From: Desulfovibrio litoralis DSM 11393
GTDB lineage: Bacteria > Desulfobacterota > Desulfovibrionia > Desulfovibrionales > Desulfovibrionaceae
Assembly (NCBI RefSeq): GCF_900143255.1
Contig: NZ_FRDI01000012.1
Location: forward strand, 19,643 to 83,642
Direction of reading: 5' to 3'
Length of the DNA: 64,000 nucleotides
Numbering within the stretch: the stretch's first letter is position 1; every line of letters starts with the position of its first letter. The position numbers and the translations under genes were made by a program. A model generated the notes under the pieces. That model ran no database searches, had not been told where the DNA came from, and worked only from the letters and a program-made list of their open reading frames with translations. Positions 27,184 through 35,650 of this stretch are shown here, piece after piece.

Positions 27184-28797
27184 ATGGTTTTACGCATTCT
27201 TTTAGTAATTTCTTTCTTATTTCTTGGAGCACTCGTTGGGTGCCAGCCTATAAGAAACGCCCAAAATACAAACACTACACTACAAAAAAAAGATGATGCT
27301 CATGCCTTATATGAAAAAGGTAATTCTCTTTATGAGTCATCAAAAAATGTAACAGACCCAACCAAAAAGAAAGCCTTATTAGAAGAAGCAATACCAAACT
27401 ATCAACAATCAATAAAACTTTACCCAAAAATTACTTGTGCATTTCATAATTTAGGAAATTGTTTTATATATTTAGCCGAACTTGAAACAGACGACAACAA
27501 AAAGAAAGAGCTCTTAGAAAAATCAAAGAAAAGCTATCAAGAAACAATAAAGCTTGATCCTGAAAGCAGTAACGCATTTTACAACCTTGGACTTTCTTTT
27601 TATCACTTAGCCAACCTTGAAAGCAACAACAGAAAAAAGAAAACCTTATTAGAAGAAGCAAAGAAAAACAATCAAAAATCAATAGAACTTTGCGAAAATA
27701 ATGCTAATGCCTTTAATAATCTCGGGCTTTGTTTTTATAATTTAGCCGAGCTTGAAACAGATAACAGCAAAAAGAAAGAGCTATTAGAAGAAGCAAGAAA
27801 AAACTATCAAACATCAACAGAGTTTGACGAAAAGGATACTAATGCGTTGAATAACCTCGGGCTTTGTCTTGATGAGTTAGCCGAGCTTGAAACAGACGAC
27901 AACAAAAAGAAAGAACTATTAAAAGAAGCAAGGGACAAATATCAAAAAGCAATAAACATTAACCCAAATTATACTAATGCGTTGAATAATCTAGGAAATT
28001 CTTTGCTTGATTACGCTAGACTCGAAAAAGATAACAATAAAAAGAAAGAATTACTGCAAGATACAAAAACTAAATATCAAAAAGCAATAGAAATAGATGA
28101 AAACTATACTTATGCCTTTAATAATTTAGGTCTTTGTTTTGATGAGTTAGCCAAACTTGAAACAGACGACAACAAAAATAAAGAGCTATTAGAAGAAGCA
28201 AGAAAAAACTATCAAAAAGCAACAGAGCTTGACTCAAACTATACTAGTGCGTTTCATAATTTAGGGCATTGTTTGATTAATTTGTCTGAACTTGAAACAG
28301 ATAACACAAAAAAGAAAGCACTATTAGAAGACGCAAAAAAGGGCTATCAAAAAGCAACAGAGCTTGATCCAAAAGATCCTGATACCTTTAATGGCCTGGG
28401 TTTTTCTATTTATCTGTTATCAAAGTTTGAAACAGGTGAAAACAAAAAAGACTTATTACACAAAGCGAAAAAGAAATGCGAACAAGCAATAAAACTTGAC
28501 GCAAATAATGCTTACGCTTTAGACAGTTTAAGCTCTTGTCTTATAGACTTAGCTGAATTTGAAACGGGCAAATCTCAAAAGAAAAAGTTATTGGAGCAAG
28601 CAAAGCAAAACCTTGAAAAAGCAATAGAAATTGATCCAAACCTTGCTGAAATTTTTACTAATTTAGAAACTGCTTTATCTAAGTTAGCCGAGCTTGAAGA
28701 CGAATCCACAGAAGAAAGCAAGGCCAAAAAGAAAGCATTATTAGACGAAGCAAAAAAAGCTGAAGCAAAATATACACAACTCACAAAAAAACAATAA
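27184..28797 (+). CDS. TPR lipoprotein with 45-residue repeats (tandem copy B)
   Basis: 537 aa; GAGGAG precedes the ATG. Lipobox LGALVGC, so the protein is lipid-anchored. It carries about ten repeats of 45 residues, each like NAFNNLGLCFYNLAELETD followed by KKKELLEEARKNYQ; several differ in only a few residues, so recent expansion of the gene is likely. The first 60 residues are almost identical to copy A. The repeat number differs (about six versus ten), which is the pattern expected for repeat-mediated recombination. The likely role is an outer- or inner-membrane scaffold binding other proteins through TPRs. Confidence 0.8.
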   Translation: MVLRILLVISFLFLGALVGCQPIRNAQNTNTTLQKKDDAHALYEKGNSLYESSKNVTDPTKKKALLEEAIPNYQQSIKLYPKITCAFHNLGNCFIYLAELETDDNKKKELLEKSKKSYQETIKLDPESSNAFYNLGLSFYHLANLESNNRKKKTLLEEAKKNNQKSIELCENNANAFNNLGLCFYNLAELETDNSKKKELLEEARKNYQTSTEFDEKDTNALNNLGLCLDELAELETDDNKKKELLKEARDKYQKAININPNYTNALNNLGNSLLDYARLEKDNNKKKELLQDTKTKYQKAIEIDENYTYAFNNLGLCFDELAKLETDDNKNKELLEEARKNYQKATELDSNYTSAFHNLGHCLINLSELETDNTKKKALLEDAKKGYQKATELDPKDPDTFNGLGFSIYLLSKFETGENKKDLLHKAKKKCEQAIKLDANNAYALDSLSSCLIDLAEFETGKSQKKKLLEQAKQNLEKAIEIDPNLAEIFTNLETALSKLAELEDESTEESKAKKKALLDEAKKAEAKYTQLTKKQ

Positions 28798-28840
28798 CTA
28801 ACTAAAACTGTTTCTGTCGCAATCTGCTCGCAAAACTAAA

Positions 28841-28874
28841 AAAGACTTACACGCTAAACAGTATGTAAGTCTTT
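28841..28874 (+). terminator. Terminator of TPR copy B
   Basis: AAAGACTTACA-12 nt-TGTAAGTCTTT followed by GTTTTTT; duplicate of the one at 26928. It lies 12 bp from the 3' end of tRNA-Lys, which is read in the other direction. Confidence 0.85.
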
Positions 28875-28885
28875 GTTTTTTATAT

Positions 28886-28961
<76 letters not shown>

Positions 28962-29369
28962 GAAACTTATCAGTATACAAATTAAGCTATTGTTTATACA
29001 GCTTAAATATAACTTAAATATAACTGCTGGAATGAGACTCTTGCAAATAGTCTCAAAGTGGCTTCCGTTAGGAAGGCACTCCAAAAAACACGAATAAGGA
29101 AAATTTAATTTTCCTGTAAAATGAGTGCTTTTTGTGGCTTAAGACGTTTTATGCGAAATGCAAATAGAGCATAAAACGATGAAAAAAGTACGCAAAACGT
29201 AGCTTTGCAATTGCCTCGGAAATGGATAACAAAAGAATTAGATTTTTGTCAAGCTTAGTATTAAATATATAGCCTTTAATTTGTACAAATATAATCTATG
29301 GCACAAAATATTCAGCATAATATTCCTACATAACTTTATTTCAATAAACTATTATAATCACTACAATAA
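28962..29369. other. Gene-free region around repeat R2
   Basis: Between tRNA-Lys and the 3' end of tex; besides R2 it is AT-rich sequence with no recognisable gene. Confidence 0.5.
29034..29217 (+). repeat. Dispersed MITE-like repeat, nearly full copy (R2)
   Basis: About 184 bp. Left end GAGACTCTTGCAAATAGTCTC, then CACGAATAAGGAAAATTTAA and its palindrome, CTTAAGACGTTTTATGC, GCATAAAACGATG, and right end TTTGCAATTGCCTC; the two ends are inverted relatives (AGAC-ATTGCA). No open reading frame. Other copies are at 39232, 53262, 59255 and 62025, with solo ends at 11126, 46372 and 61948. Confidence 0.75.
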
Positions 29370-31643
29370 CTATAATAATTTGGCAAAAGGGTTATTAAAA
29401 CCAGTGTTTTGGTTTTTAGGTGGTTGAGCGTTTTTCTTATTCTGTGCATTATTTGTATGTGCAGGTTTTTGCTGGCTTTGTCCTGATGTTTTAGCTTCTC
29501 TGGGTTCAGCAAAAGGCTCGCTTTTCATGGATAAGGCGATACGCTTACGTTTAATATCCAACTCAACGACAGTAACCATAACTTTTTGTTGAACTTTAAC
29601 CACGCTATGTGGGTCTTTGACAAAATTATCGGAAAGCTGACTAATATGCACAAGTCCATCTTGATGCACGCCAATATCGACGAAAGCTCCAAAATTAGTT
29701 ACGTTGGTAACAATACCCGGAACTTTCATGCCTATTTCCAAATCTTCCATTGAATTTAAGTTGTCGTTAAACGAGAAGAGTTCAAAGCTTTTTCTGGGGT
29801 CTCTACCCGGTTTTTCCAACTCTTTTAAAATATCGTTAATGGTAGGCAAGCCCACTTGTTCATTCACATAAGCTTCTGCTTTAATTTGTTTACGCAATTC
29901 AGTTTTGTGAATTAAGTCTTGGAGGGTGCAGCTAAGATCTTTTGCCATATTCTCAACTACAGAGTAAGACTCGGGGTGAACAGCCGAAGCGTCAAGCGGA
30001 TTATCGGCATTATGAATGCGTAAAAAACCGGCGGCTTGTTCAAAGGCTTTTGGTCCTAAGCGTGGCACTTTTAATAAGTCTTTGCGACGTTTAAATACGC
30101 CATTTTGTTCACGATATTTTATGATGTTTGACGCTAAAGAAGCCCCAAGCCCTGAAACGTGCGAAAGCAATTCAGAACTTGCGGTATTTAGCTCAACACC
30201 AACAGCGTTTACACAGCTTTCCACAAGATCGGTCAAGCTTTTCTTTAAAGCTGTTTGGTCAACATCGTGTTGATATTGACCGACTCCAATCGCTTTTGGG
30301 TCTATTTTAACCAATTCGGCGAGCGGATCCATTAAGCGTCGCCCGATTGAAATCGCCCCTCTTACGGTTAGGTCGAGGTCGGGAAATTCTTTTCTGGCGA
30401 GTTCAGAAGCGGAATAAACGCTTGCTCCGCTTTCGCTGACCATGATAATTGGTATGTCTAGCTTTAAACTGCGAGCCAAGGTTTCGCTTTCACGACTGGC
30501 GGTTCCGTTTCCTATGGCAATCGCTTCAATTTTATGAACTGTACAAAGTTTTTTGATTTTTAAAGCGGCTTCTTTGAGCTGATTTTCTGAGAGAATATAA
30601 ATAACATCATGTTCCAACAAAGCCCCTTGTGCATCAAGGCAAGCGAGTTTACAACCCGTTCTGAAACCAGGGTCAACCGCTAAGACTCGTTTTTGTCCGA
30701 GCGGTGCGGCTAATAATAATTCTCTTAGATTTTGTACAAAAACATTAATGGCTTCAAGTTCAGCTTTTTCTCTCAGGCTGTTACAGAGTTCTGTTTCCAT
30801 AGCCGGAGCTAAAAGGCGTTTATAGCTGTCTTCTATCGCTATTTCTACTTGTTTGGCTGATAAGGAATTATTTTTTATAAATAATGTGGTTAAAAGAGTT
30901 AAGGCTTGTTCGGCTTCGGGTAAAATATGCAAGGATAAAAAGCCTTCTTTTTCGCCTCTGAGCATAGCTAAAAGTCTATGACCCGCTGTTTTTGAGGCGT
31001 TTTCTTCCCATGCGAAATAATCTTTAAACTTTTCGCCTGCTTCTTCTTGTCCTTTACCGACTTTTGAGCTGATTTGAGCTTTTTCAGCAAATAAAAGACG
31101 CATTTTTGTTCGGGCTTCTGCGTTTTCGTTAATAAGCTCAGCGATAATGTCTCTGGCTCCGCTTAAAGCGTCAACAATGTTCTCTACGCCTTTTTCAGCA
31201 TCTATATAGCTTAAGGCGAGTTCATCAGGGTTAGTTTTTTGCTCTTGAGCTAACAATTCCAAGGCGAGCGGTTCTAAACCTTTTTCTCTGGCAATCATTG
31301 CTTTTGTGCGTTTTTTAGGACGAAACGGCAGGTAAATATCTTCCAATTCGCTTAACACAGTTGAAGCTTCTATTTTTGTTGAGAGTTCAGGCGTTAAGAG
31401 TTCTCTTTCGCTCAAAGACTTTAAAATTGCTTGTTTGCGTGAGTCTAATTCTTTTAATTGTTCTAGCCTGTCTCTGATGGCGATAATTTGCACTTCGTCC
31501 AAAGAACCGTGGGCTTCTTTGCGATAACGAGCAATAAAAGGAATAGTTGCGGAATCGTCAAGTAAATCAGAAACAGCTTTAACTTGGTTGGCTTTGAGTT
31601 TTAGTTCGAGAGCAATTTTATTAAAATAATCCATAAAAATCAT
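29370..31643 (-). CDS. tex: Transcription accessory protein Tex
   Basis: 757 aa, normal Tex length. Start at the first ATG (AAGGA, 4-nt spacing). The N-terminal helical region is followed by a YqgF-like domain (VLAVDPGFRTGCKLACLD, about residues 320-337, and IAIGNGTASRESE), a helix-hairpin-helix region (LLKVPRLGPKAFEQAAGFLR) and the C-terminal S1 RNA-binding domain (GIVTNVTNFGAFVDIGVHQD at about 652-671). Tex is a conserved cytoplasmic nucleic-acid binding protein thought to act in transcription and RNA turnover. The C-terminal 50 residues are Gln/Asn/Lys-rich and probably disordered. Single gene, leftward. Confidence 0.95.
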   Translation of the reverse strand: MIFMDYFNKIALELKLKANQVKAVSDLLDDSATIPFIARYRKEAHGSLDEVQIIAIRDRLEQLKELDSRKQAILKSLSERELLTPELSTKIEASTVLSELEDIYLPFRPKKRTKAMIAREKGLEPLALELLAQEQKTNPDELALSYIDAEKGVENIVDALSGARDIIAELINENAEARTKMRLLFAEKAQISSKVGKGQEEAGEKFKDYFAWEENASKTAGHRLLAMLRGEKEGFLSLHILPEAEQALTLLTTLFIKNNSLSAKQVEIAIEDSYKRLLAPAMETELCNSLREKAELEAINVFVQNLRELLLAAPLGQKRVLAVDPGFRTGCKLACLDAQGALLEHDVIYILSENQLKEAALKIKKLCTVHKIEAIAIGNGTASRESETLARSLKLDIPIIMVSESGASVYSASELARKEFPDLDLTVRGAISIGRRLMDPLAELVKIDPKAIGVGQYQHDVDQTALKKSLTDLVESCVNAVGVELNTASSELLSHVSGLGASLASNIIKYREQNGVFKRRKDLLKVPRLGPKAFEQAAGFLRIHNADNPLDASAVHPESYSVVENMAKDLSCTLQDLIHKTELRKQIKAEAYVNEQVGLPTINDILKELEKPGRDPRKSFELFSFNDNLNSMEDLEIGMKVPGIVTNVTNFGAFVDIGVHQDGLVHISQLSDNFVKDPHSVVKVQQKVMVTVVELDIKRKRIALSMKSEPFAEPREAKTSGQSQQKPAHTNNAQNKKNAQPPKNQNTGFNNPFAKLL

Positions 31644-31712
31644 TAGTTCCTTTTGTAATATAAAAAACAGCTAAGTTGTTTAATCAAATATAAATTTTTT
31701 TTCAAGTCTTTC

Positions 31713-33821
31713 TTAAGGCTGTGTTTGCCCTAAGGCTTGTTCTAAAGCGTTGTTTAAGTCTTTTGCAGTAAACATATCTCGAATTACAATTGGGCTATGT
31801 GCGTTTTTACCTGACGGAAAAATAGCCAAAAGCGGAATACTACTACTGCCCAATTCTTTTAATAAAGCTTGCCCCTCTGGGTTAGGCCCGGTTAAGTCAA
31901 CTTTAATGATATTAATATCGTAGTTCGCTTGAATACGATTTAAGCGTGTGTTAGTCAAAACAGTTTTTTCAACAGCCTTACAATTAGGGCACCAATCAGC
32001 GGTAAAGGTAATCATCATCGCCTCGTTACCTAAGAGTTGTTCAAATTGCGTCTGGTTAAACGTAGCCCAATTTGCCTTTGGAATATTGTCAACATATTCC
32101 CAAACCCAAAAGCTAAAGACAACCATGCTGATAATAGCCACTCTAAAAAAAGCTCTAACGATACGCTTTTTGTGTGGAAGAACCAGTAAACCCCAAAGCC
32201 AACACAAAAAGGCTATAAAAAGCAATAAAACAATCGCACTCAATAAACGCTTATCGGGTAAGGCAGAAAGCAACCAAAGACTTGTTCCTATCAAAAGAAA
32301 ACCAACCGCTTGGGCAAGAGTCAACATCCAATTTCCGGGTTTGGGCATTTTAGATACTAAATTTGGAAAAGCAGCAAAAATAAAATAAATTAAACTCATG
32401 CCAAAACCAACGCTAATAAGAACAATAAAAATTGTCGTCGGCCCTTGTTGAAAAGCCCAACCCAAAACTCCGCCGAGTAAAGGTCCGCTACAGGGCGTTG
32501 CCAAAACCGTTGCTAAAAGCCCGGTGCTAAAGGCTTGTAATTTTGGGTGGTTACCGTGTGATTTTAAATCAATAAGCGGTAAATTAAATACATTAAACAA
32601 AGAAAGGCTTAAAGCAAAAATTAAAGCAGCTAAAATCATTATTAAGATTGGAAACTGAAAAATTTGCCCCCAAACAAGATTACTTTTAAATAAAACAAAG
32701 CCTAAAATAGTAAACCATGTCAAAATTCCTACGGAAAAAAAGATACAATGTTCTCTAAAGGCTTTTAAGCGAGCTTTTTTGTTTTTATATTCGGAATAAA
32801 ACATTAAACCACTCAGTTTAAGCGAAAGAACGGGCAAAACACAGGGCATAAAGTTTAAAATAAAACCGGCGAGCATACCCAAAAGTATGGCTTTTAATAA
32901 AGAATGTACTTCTAAAGCCTGATTAAAATAAATTGGCGTAATAGCTTGTGATTCTTCTGTTGTAACAATTGTATTTTTTTCGCTACTGTTATCATCGGAA
33001 CTTACAAGCTCTTGAATTTCAGCCTTTTCTTTTTTTAGCTCATTCGCTTGAGCCGGGTCATTTGATGCATCTTGAGCGGTGCTTGTTTGAGATGCGGGTA
33101 CCCAGTTGTTTTTTTGAACTAAGCTTGAGCCTAGTGTAAGCTTGGCTAAGTTAGGGTGAAGTTTAGTGATTTCAGCATTTGTTAACAACGGTAATTCATT
33201 AAAATCAATGTGGTTGAAAGAAAAAATTTCTTTGACCGGTGTACAATTATTAGCGGAACAAAGTAAACCCGAAAACTCAGCTTTGCTTTCTTGACCATTA
33301 ATTTTAAAACTAAACTCTTGGTTTATCAGTAGTAAAAAGTTACTGTTTTGATCATAACTTAAAACCTTTGTTCCGGGGTTGAGCAGGTCATTTTTTTTAT
33401 TCGCAGGCGGATAAAAGCTAAACACCGCGGCCTTGTTTATTTTAGGTTGAAAGCTAAACCCGATGATTCCTGTCTTTGTCGGTTTGCCTTGGTTTAGTTC
33501 GTTATTAGCGTAAAAATAATAACCCTCTTTTAATTTTAATTCTACGATTATAGCCGGCAAATGTGTTTTTTTGTTAGAGCTATCAAAAGGCAAAGTTGGA
33601 TCAATCGGCTCTTTTATTTGAGCAAGCAAAGAAAAATCTTGGGGAATAGTAGTTAAAGACCAATTCAGGGTAAAATTTGGGTTAGAGCTTGTTGCAAAGG
33701 CAGCTTTAGTTTTAAAACTAAAATCAATGATATTAATTTGGCTGGCAATAAACAAAAGACTAATGAAAAATACTTTGTATATTAAGTTTTTAATTGACGA
33801 GGGAGAAGAAGATAAGAACAT
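31713..33821 (-). CDS. dsbD: DsbD-type thiol:disulfide interchange protein
   Basis: 702 aa; a signal helix, then the periplasmic N-terminal domain (about 40-230) with the Cys pair CSANNC, eight membrane helices (about 310-580) carrying the two intramembrane redox Cys (MPCVLPVLSLKL and ATPCSGPLLGG), and a C-terminal thioredoxin domain with WCPNCK (about 605-610). Electrons pass from cytoplasmic thioredoxin through the membrane Cys pair to the periplasmic domains and on to proteins that need reduced Cys, e.g. for cytochrome c assembly. GAGGAA precedes the ATG. Length agrees with full DsbD; the linker between domains is Ser/Glu-rich. Confidence 0.9.
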   Translation of the reverse strand: MFLSSSPSSIKNLIYKVFFISLLFIASQINIIDFSFKTKAAFATSSNPNFTLNWSLTTIPQDFSLLAQIKEPIDPTLPFDSSNKKTHLPAIIVELKLKEGYYFYANNELNQGKPTKTGIIGFSFQPKINKAAVFSFYPPANKKNDLLNPGTKVLSYDQNSNFLLLINQEFSFKINGQESKAEFSGLLCSANNCTPVKEIFSFNHIDFNELPLLTNAEITKLHPNLAKLTLGSSLVQKNNWVPASQTSTAQDASNDPAQANELKKEKAEIQELVSSDDNSSEKNTIVTTEESQAITPIYFNQALEVHSLLKAILLGMLAGFILNFMPCVLPVLSLKLSGLMFYSEYKNKKARLKAFREHCIFFSVGILTWFTILGFVLFKSNLVWGQIFQFPILIMILAALIFALSLSLFNVFNLPLIDLKSHGNHPKLQAFSTGLLATVLATPCSGPLLGGVLGWAFQQGPTTIFIVLISVGFGMSLIYFIFAAFPNLVSKMPKPGNWMLTLAQAVGFLLIGTSLWLLSALPDKRLLSAIVLLLFIAFLCWLWGLLVLPHKKRIVRAFFRVAIISMVVFSFWVWEYVDNIPKANWATFNQTQFEQLLGNEAMMITFTADWCPNCKAVEKTVLTNTRLNRIQANYDINIIKVDLTGPNPEGQALLKELGSSSIPLLAIFPSGKNAHSPIVIRDMFTAKDLNNALEQALGQTQP

Positions 33822-33889
33822 ATTTATTCCTCTTTAATGCAAAGATTAAAACGAAAGACAGGAAAATAGTTTATATTTTTTACAAAAAA

Positions 33890-33934
33890 AACGCTATTAT
33901 TAAATCAAGGCAACCTTGAAATCATAATAGCGTT
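33890..33934 (-). terminator. Terminator after the MBL hydrolase gene
   Basis: AACGCTATTAT / ATAATAGCGTT (11 bp) with an inner stem TCAAGGCAACCTTGA, followed on the minus strand by a run of T. It lies 24 bp after the hydrolase stop codon. Confidence 0.85.
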
Positions 33935-33957
33935 AATTTATTAATTTTTTATGAAAA

Positions 33958-34824
33958 TTAAAGTTTATTAAGTGGCAACTTAATATATTGCACACCATTA
34001 TCGCTATTACCAAAATTTCCGGCTCTCAAGTTCACTTGAATTGAAGGCAAGAGCAATTGCGGAACGGGCTTTCCCGTATCATCTTGAGTGCGTTTCGCCA
34101 CAAACTCTTCTTGGCTAATTCCCAATTTTAAACGCACATTAGAAACCTTTTGGCTAAGAATAGTCGCCATACATTCCGCACCTCTGACAGCGGGCGGATA
34201 ATCGTGAGCAACATACATACGAGAAGCTTCAGGCAAGCTGAAAAGTTTACGAGACGAAGTATAAGAATCAACGGCACTTCCACCCGGAAAATCGCAACGC
34301 CCCGAACCCACATCAGGCAAAAACATTGCATCACCAACAAAAACAGCATCACCAACAATATAAGTAGTATCTGCGGGGGTATGGCCCGGAGTATGAATAA
34401 TCTTTGCCTCTAAATCACCAATCGTAAATTGTTCGTCATCTTCAAAAAGATGGTCAAATTGCGAACCATCTAAAGGAGTATCAGCCACGTTATTAAAATA
34501 AGGTTGCCAAGTTTGCAAAACATGAAGAATATGCTTGCTGATTGCTGTTTTTCCGCCTAGTTTTTCTTTAAGATAAGCGGCTCCGGTAATATGGTCGGCA
34601 TGAATATGAGTTTCAAGTATCCATTCTACGGTCAACTTATGTTTTTTAATAAAATCTATAATTGAATCACACGCACTCGTTTTAGTTGTGCAAGAATAAA
34701 TGTCAAAATTTAAAACACTATCAATAACGGCACAACGTTTTTGCGGATCGGATTCAGACCAGACAACATAAGTCCAAGTCGCTGTTGGTGTATCAAAAAA
34801 AGCGCGTACGTTTGGATTTTTCAT
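33958..34824 (-). CDS. MBL-fold metallo-hydrolase (ETHE1/persulfide dioxygenase-like)
   Basis: 288 aa, soluble. The metallo-beta-lactamase metal site is clear: THIHADHITGAAYLKE (HxHxDH, about residues 81-88), HTPGHTPADT (about 139-148) and GDAMFLPDVGSGRCDFPGG, with AHDYPP near the end. The layout resembles ETHE1-like and glyoxalase II-like enzymes, in particular the form found with rhodanese proteins; persulfide oxidation or a thiol-ester hydrolase function are both possible. Immediately upstream (in its own direction) is a rhodanese/DUF2892 gene, which favours sulfur metabolism. It is leftward and ends in a terminator before dsbD. Confidence 0.85.
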   Translation of the reverse strand: MKNPNVRAFFDTPTATWTYVVWSESDPQKRCAVIDSVLNFDIYSCTTKTSACDSIIDFIKKHKLTVEWILETHIHADHITGAAYLKEKLGGKTAISKHILHVLQTWQPYFNNVADTPLDGSQFDHLFEDDEQFTIGDLEAKIIHTPGHTPADTTYIVGDAVFVGDAMFLPDVGSGRCDFPGGSAVDSYTSSRKLFSLPEASRMYVAHDYPPAVRGAECMATILSQKVSNVRLKLGISQEEFVAKRTQDDTGKPVPQLLLPSIQVNLRAGNFGNSDNGVQYIKLPLNKL

Positions 34825-34935
34825 TTTTGTACTCCGAGGCAGATTGCCTTTGTTATAAAACGTATATTTTGAGAATATTTTTCCATTAATTTATAAATCA
34901 AGGTCTTTCAATATAAAAAGCCTTTATACCAACGT

Positions 34936-35595
34936 TTACTGGCAACTTTGGTTATTGTTTTTACTTGGCGGAGGAGTATTGTTTGTCGATTTACTACTTG
35001 CACCACCACCGCTACAGGCACCACCGGCACTAACTGTTTCTACAGTTTGCTTATTCCAAGGAGCTTTGGAAAGTAAAAAAGCTAGCCCGCAACGGTTGGT
35101 TAGCCCGGCAAAAATAAGCCCGGCTCCAATAGCAAAAGCGAAATAATTAAACAGACAATTAAATAGGTTTCCTAAAAATACGCTAATCGTAACGATAGTT
35201 CCAACGGTAATATAAACTTGGCGGTCTAAAGACATGCCGCCTTGAACCACCTGACTTTTTCCGGTATTATTAACGACTTCAAAACCGGCTTGTTCGCAAG
35301 CACCTATTCCACCTTCAACAATATATAGGTTTCTAAACCCTGCTTCCGCAAGTTTGGTTGCCGCTTTTTTGGCTCGAGCTCCACTTACGCAAAGGCAATA
35401 AATTTCAGTATCTTTTAACAGACCACGTTTTAAGAGAAGTTCATAAGGGTCTAAGCTATCTAAAGGCATAAAATAGTGATCAGTTTTAAGGCGACGTTCG
35501 GAATATTCACGATAGGTACGCACATCTAAAATTACATCTTGATACAAGTCTTTATTTTTTAACTCTTGTGGGGTAATTGTGTTTATTGAGGTCAT
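34936..35595 (-). CDS. Rhodanese plus DUF2892 membrane protein
   Basis: 219 aa. The N-terminal rhodanese domain (about residues 1-112) has VILDVRTYREYSE and the active loop CVSGARAKKAA, whose first Cys accepts sulfur. Two membrane helices (TVGTIVTISVFLGNLFNCLF and FAFAIGAGLIFAGL, with an NRCG Cys) form a DUF2892-like part; the last 40 residues are Gly/Ser/Asn-rich with two more Cys. YgaP-type proteins combine the same domains. It is likely to move sulfane sulfur at the inner membrane, working with the MBL hydrolase encoded next to it. Confidence 0.85.
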   Translation of the reverse strand: MTSINTITPQELKNKDLYQDVILDVRTYREYSERRLKTDHYFMPLDSLDPYELLLKRGLLKDTEIYCLCVSGARAKKAATKLAEAGFRNLYIVEGGIGACEQAGFEVVNNTGKSQVVQGGMSLDRQVYITVGTIVTISVFLGNLFNCLFNYFAFAIGAGLIFAGLTNRCGLAFLLSKAPWNKQTVETVSAGGACSGGGASSKSTNNTPPPSKNNNQSCQ

Positions 35596-35650
35596 TTGAG
35601 TTCCCTGATAATTTGAAGATTGAATGGAAGTAACAAAAATAAGCTGAGTC

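Noticed and set aside
25795..28797. Regular DNA repeats of about 135 bp that could be mistaken for a CRISPR array
   Set aside because: They are coding repeats in one open frame (45 residues each), without constant palindromic repeats or unique spacers.
31948..32388. 146-aa plus-strand frame inside dsbD
   Set aside because: Antisense shadow; the minus-strand frame has all DsbD motifs.
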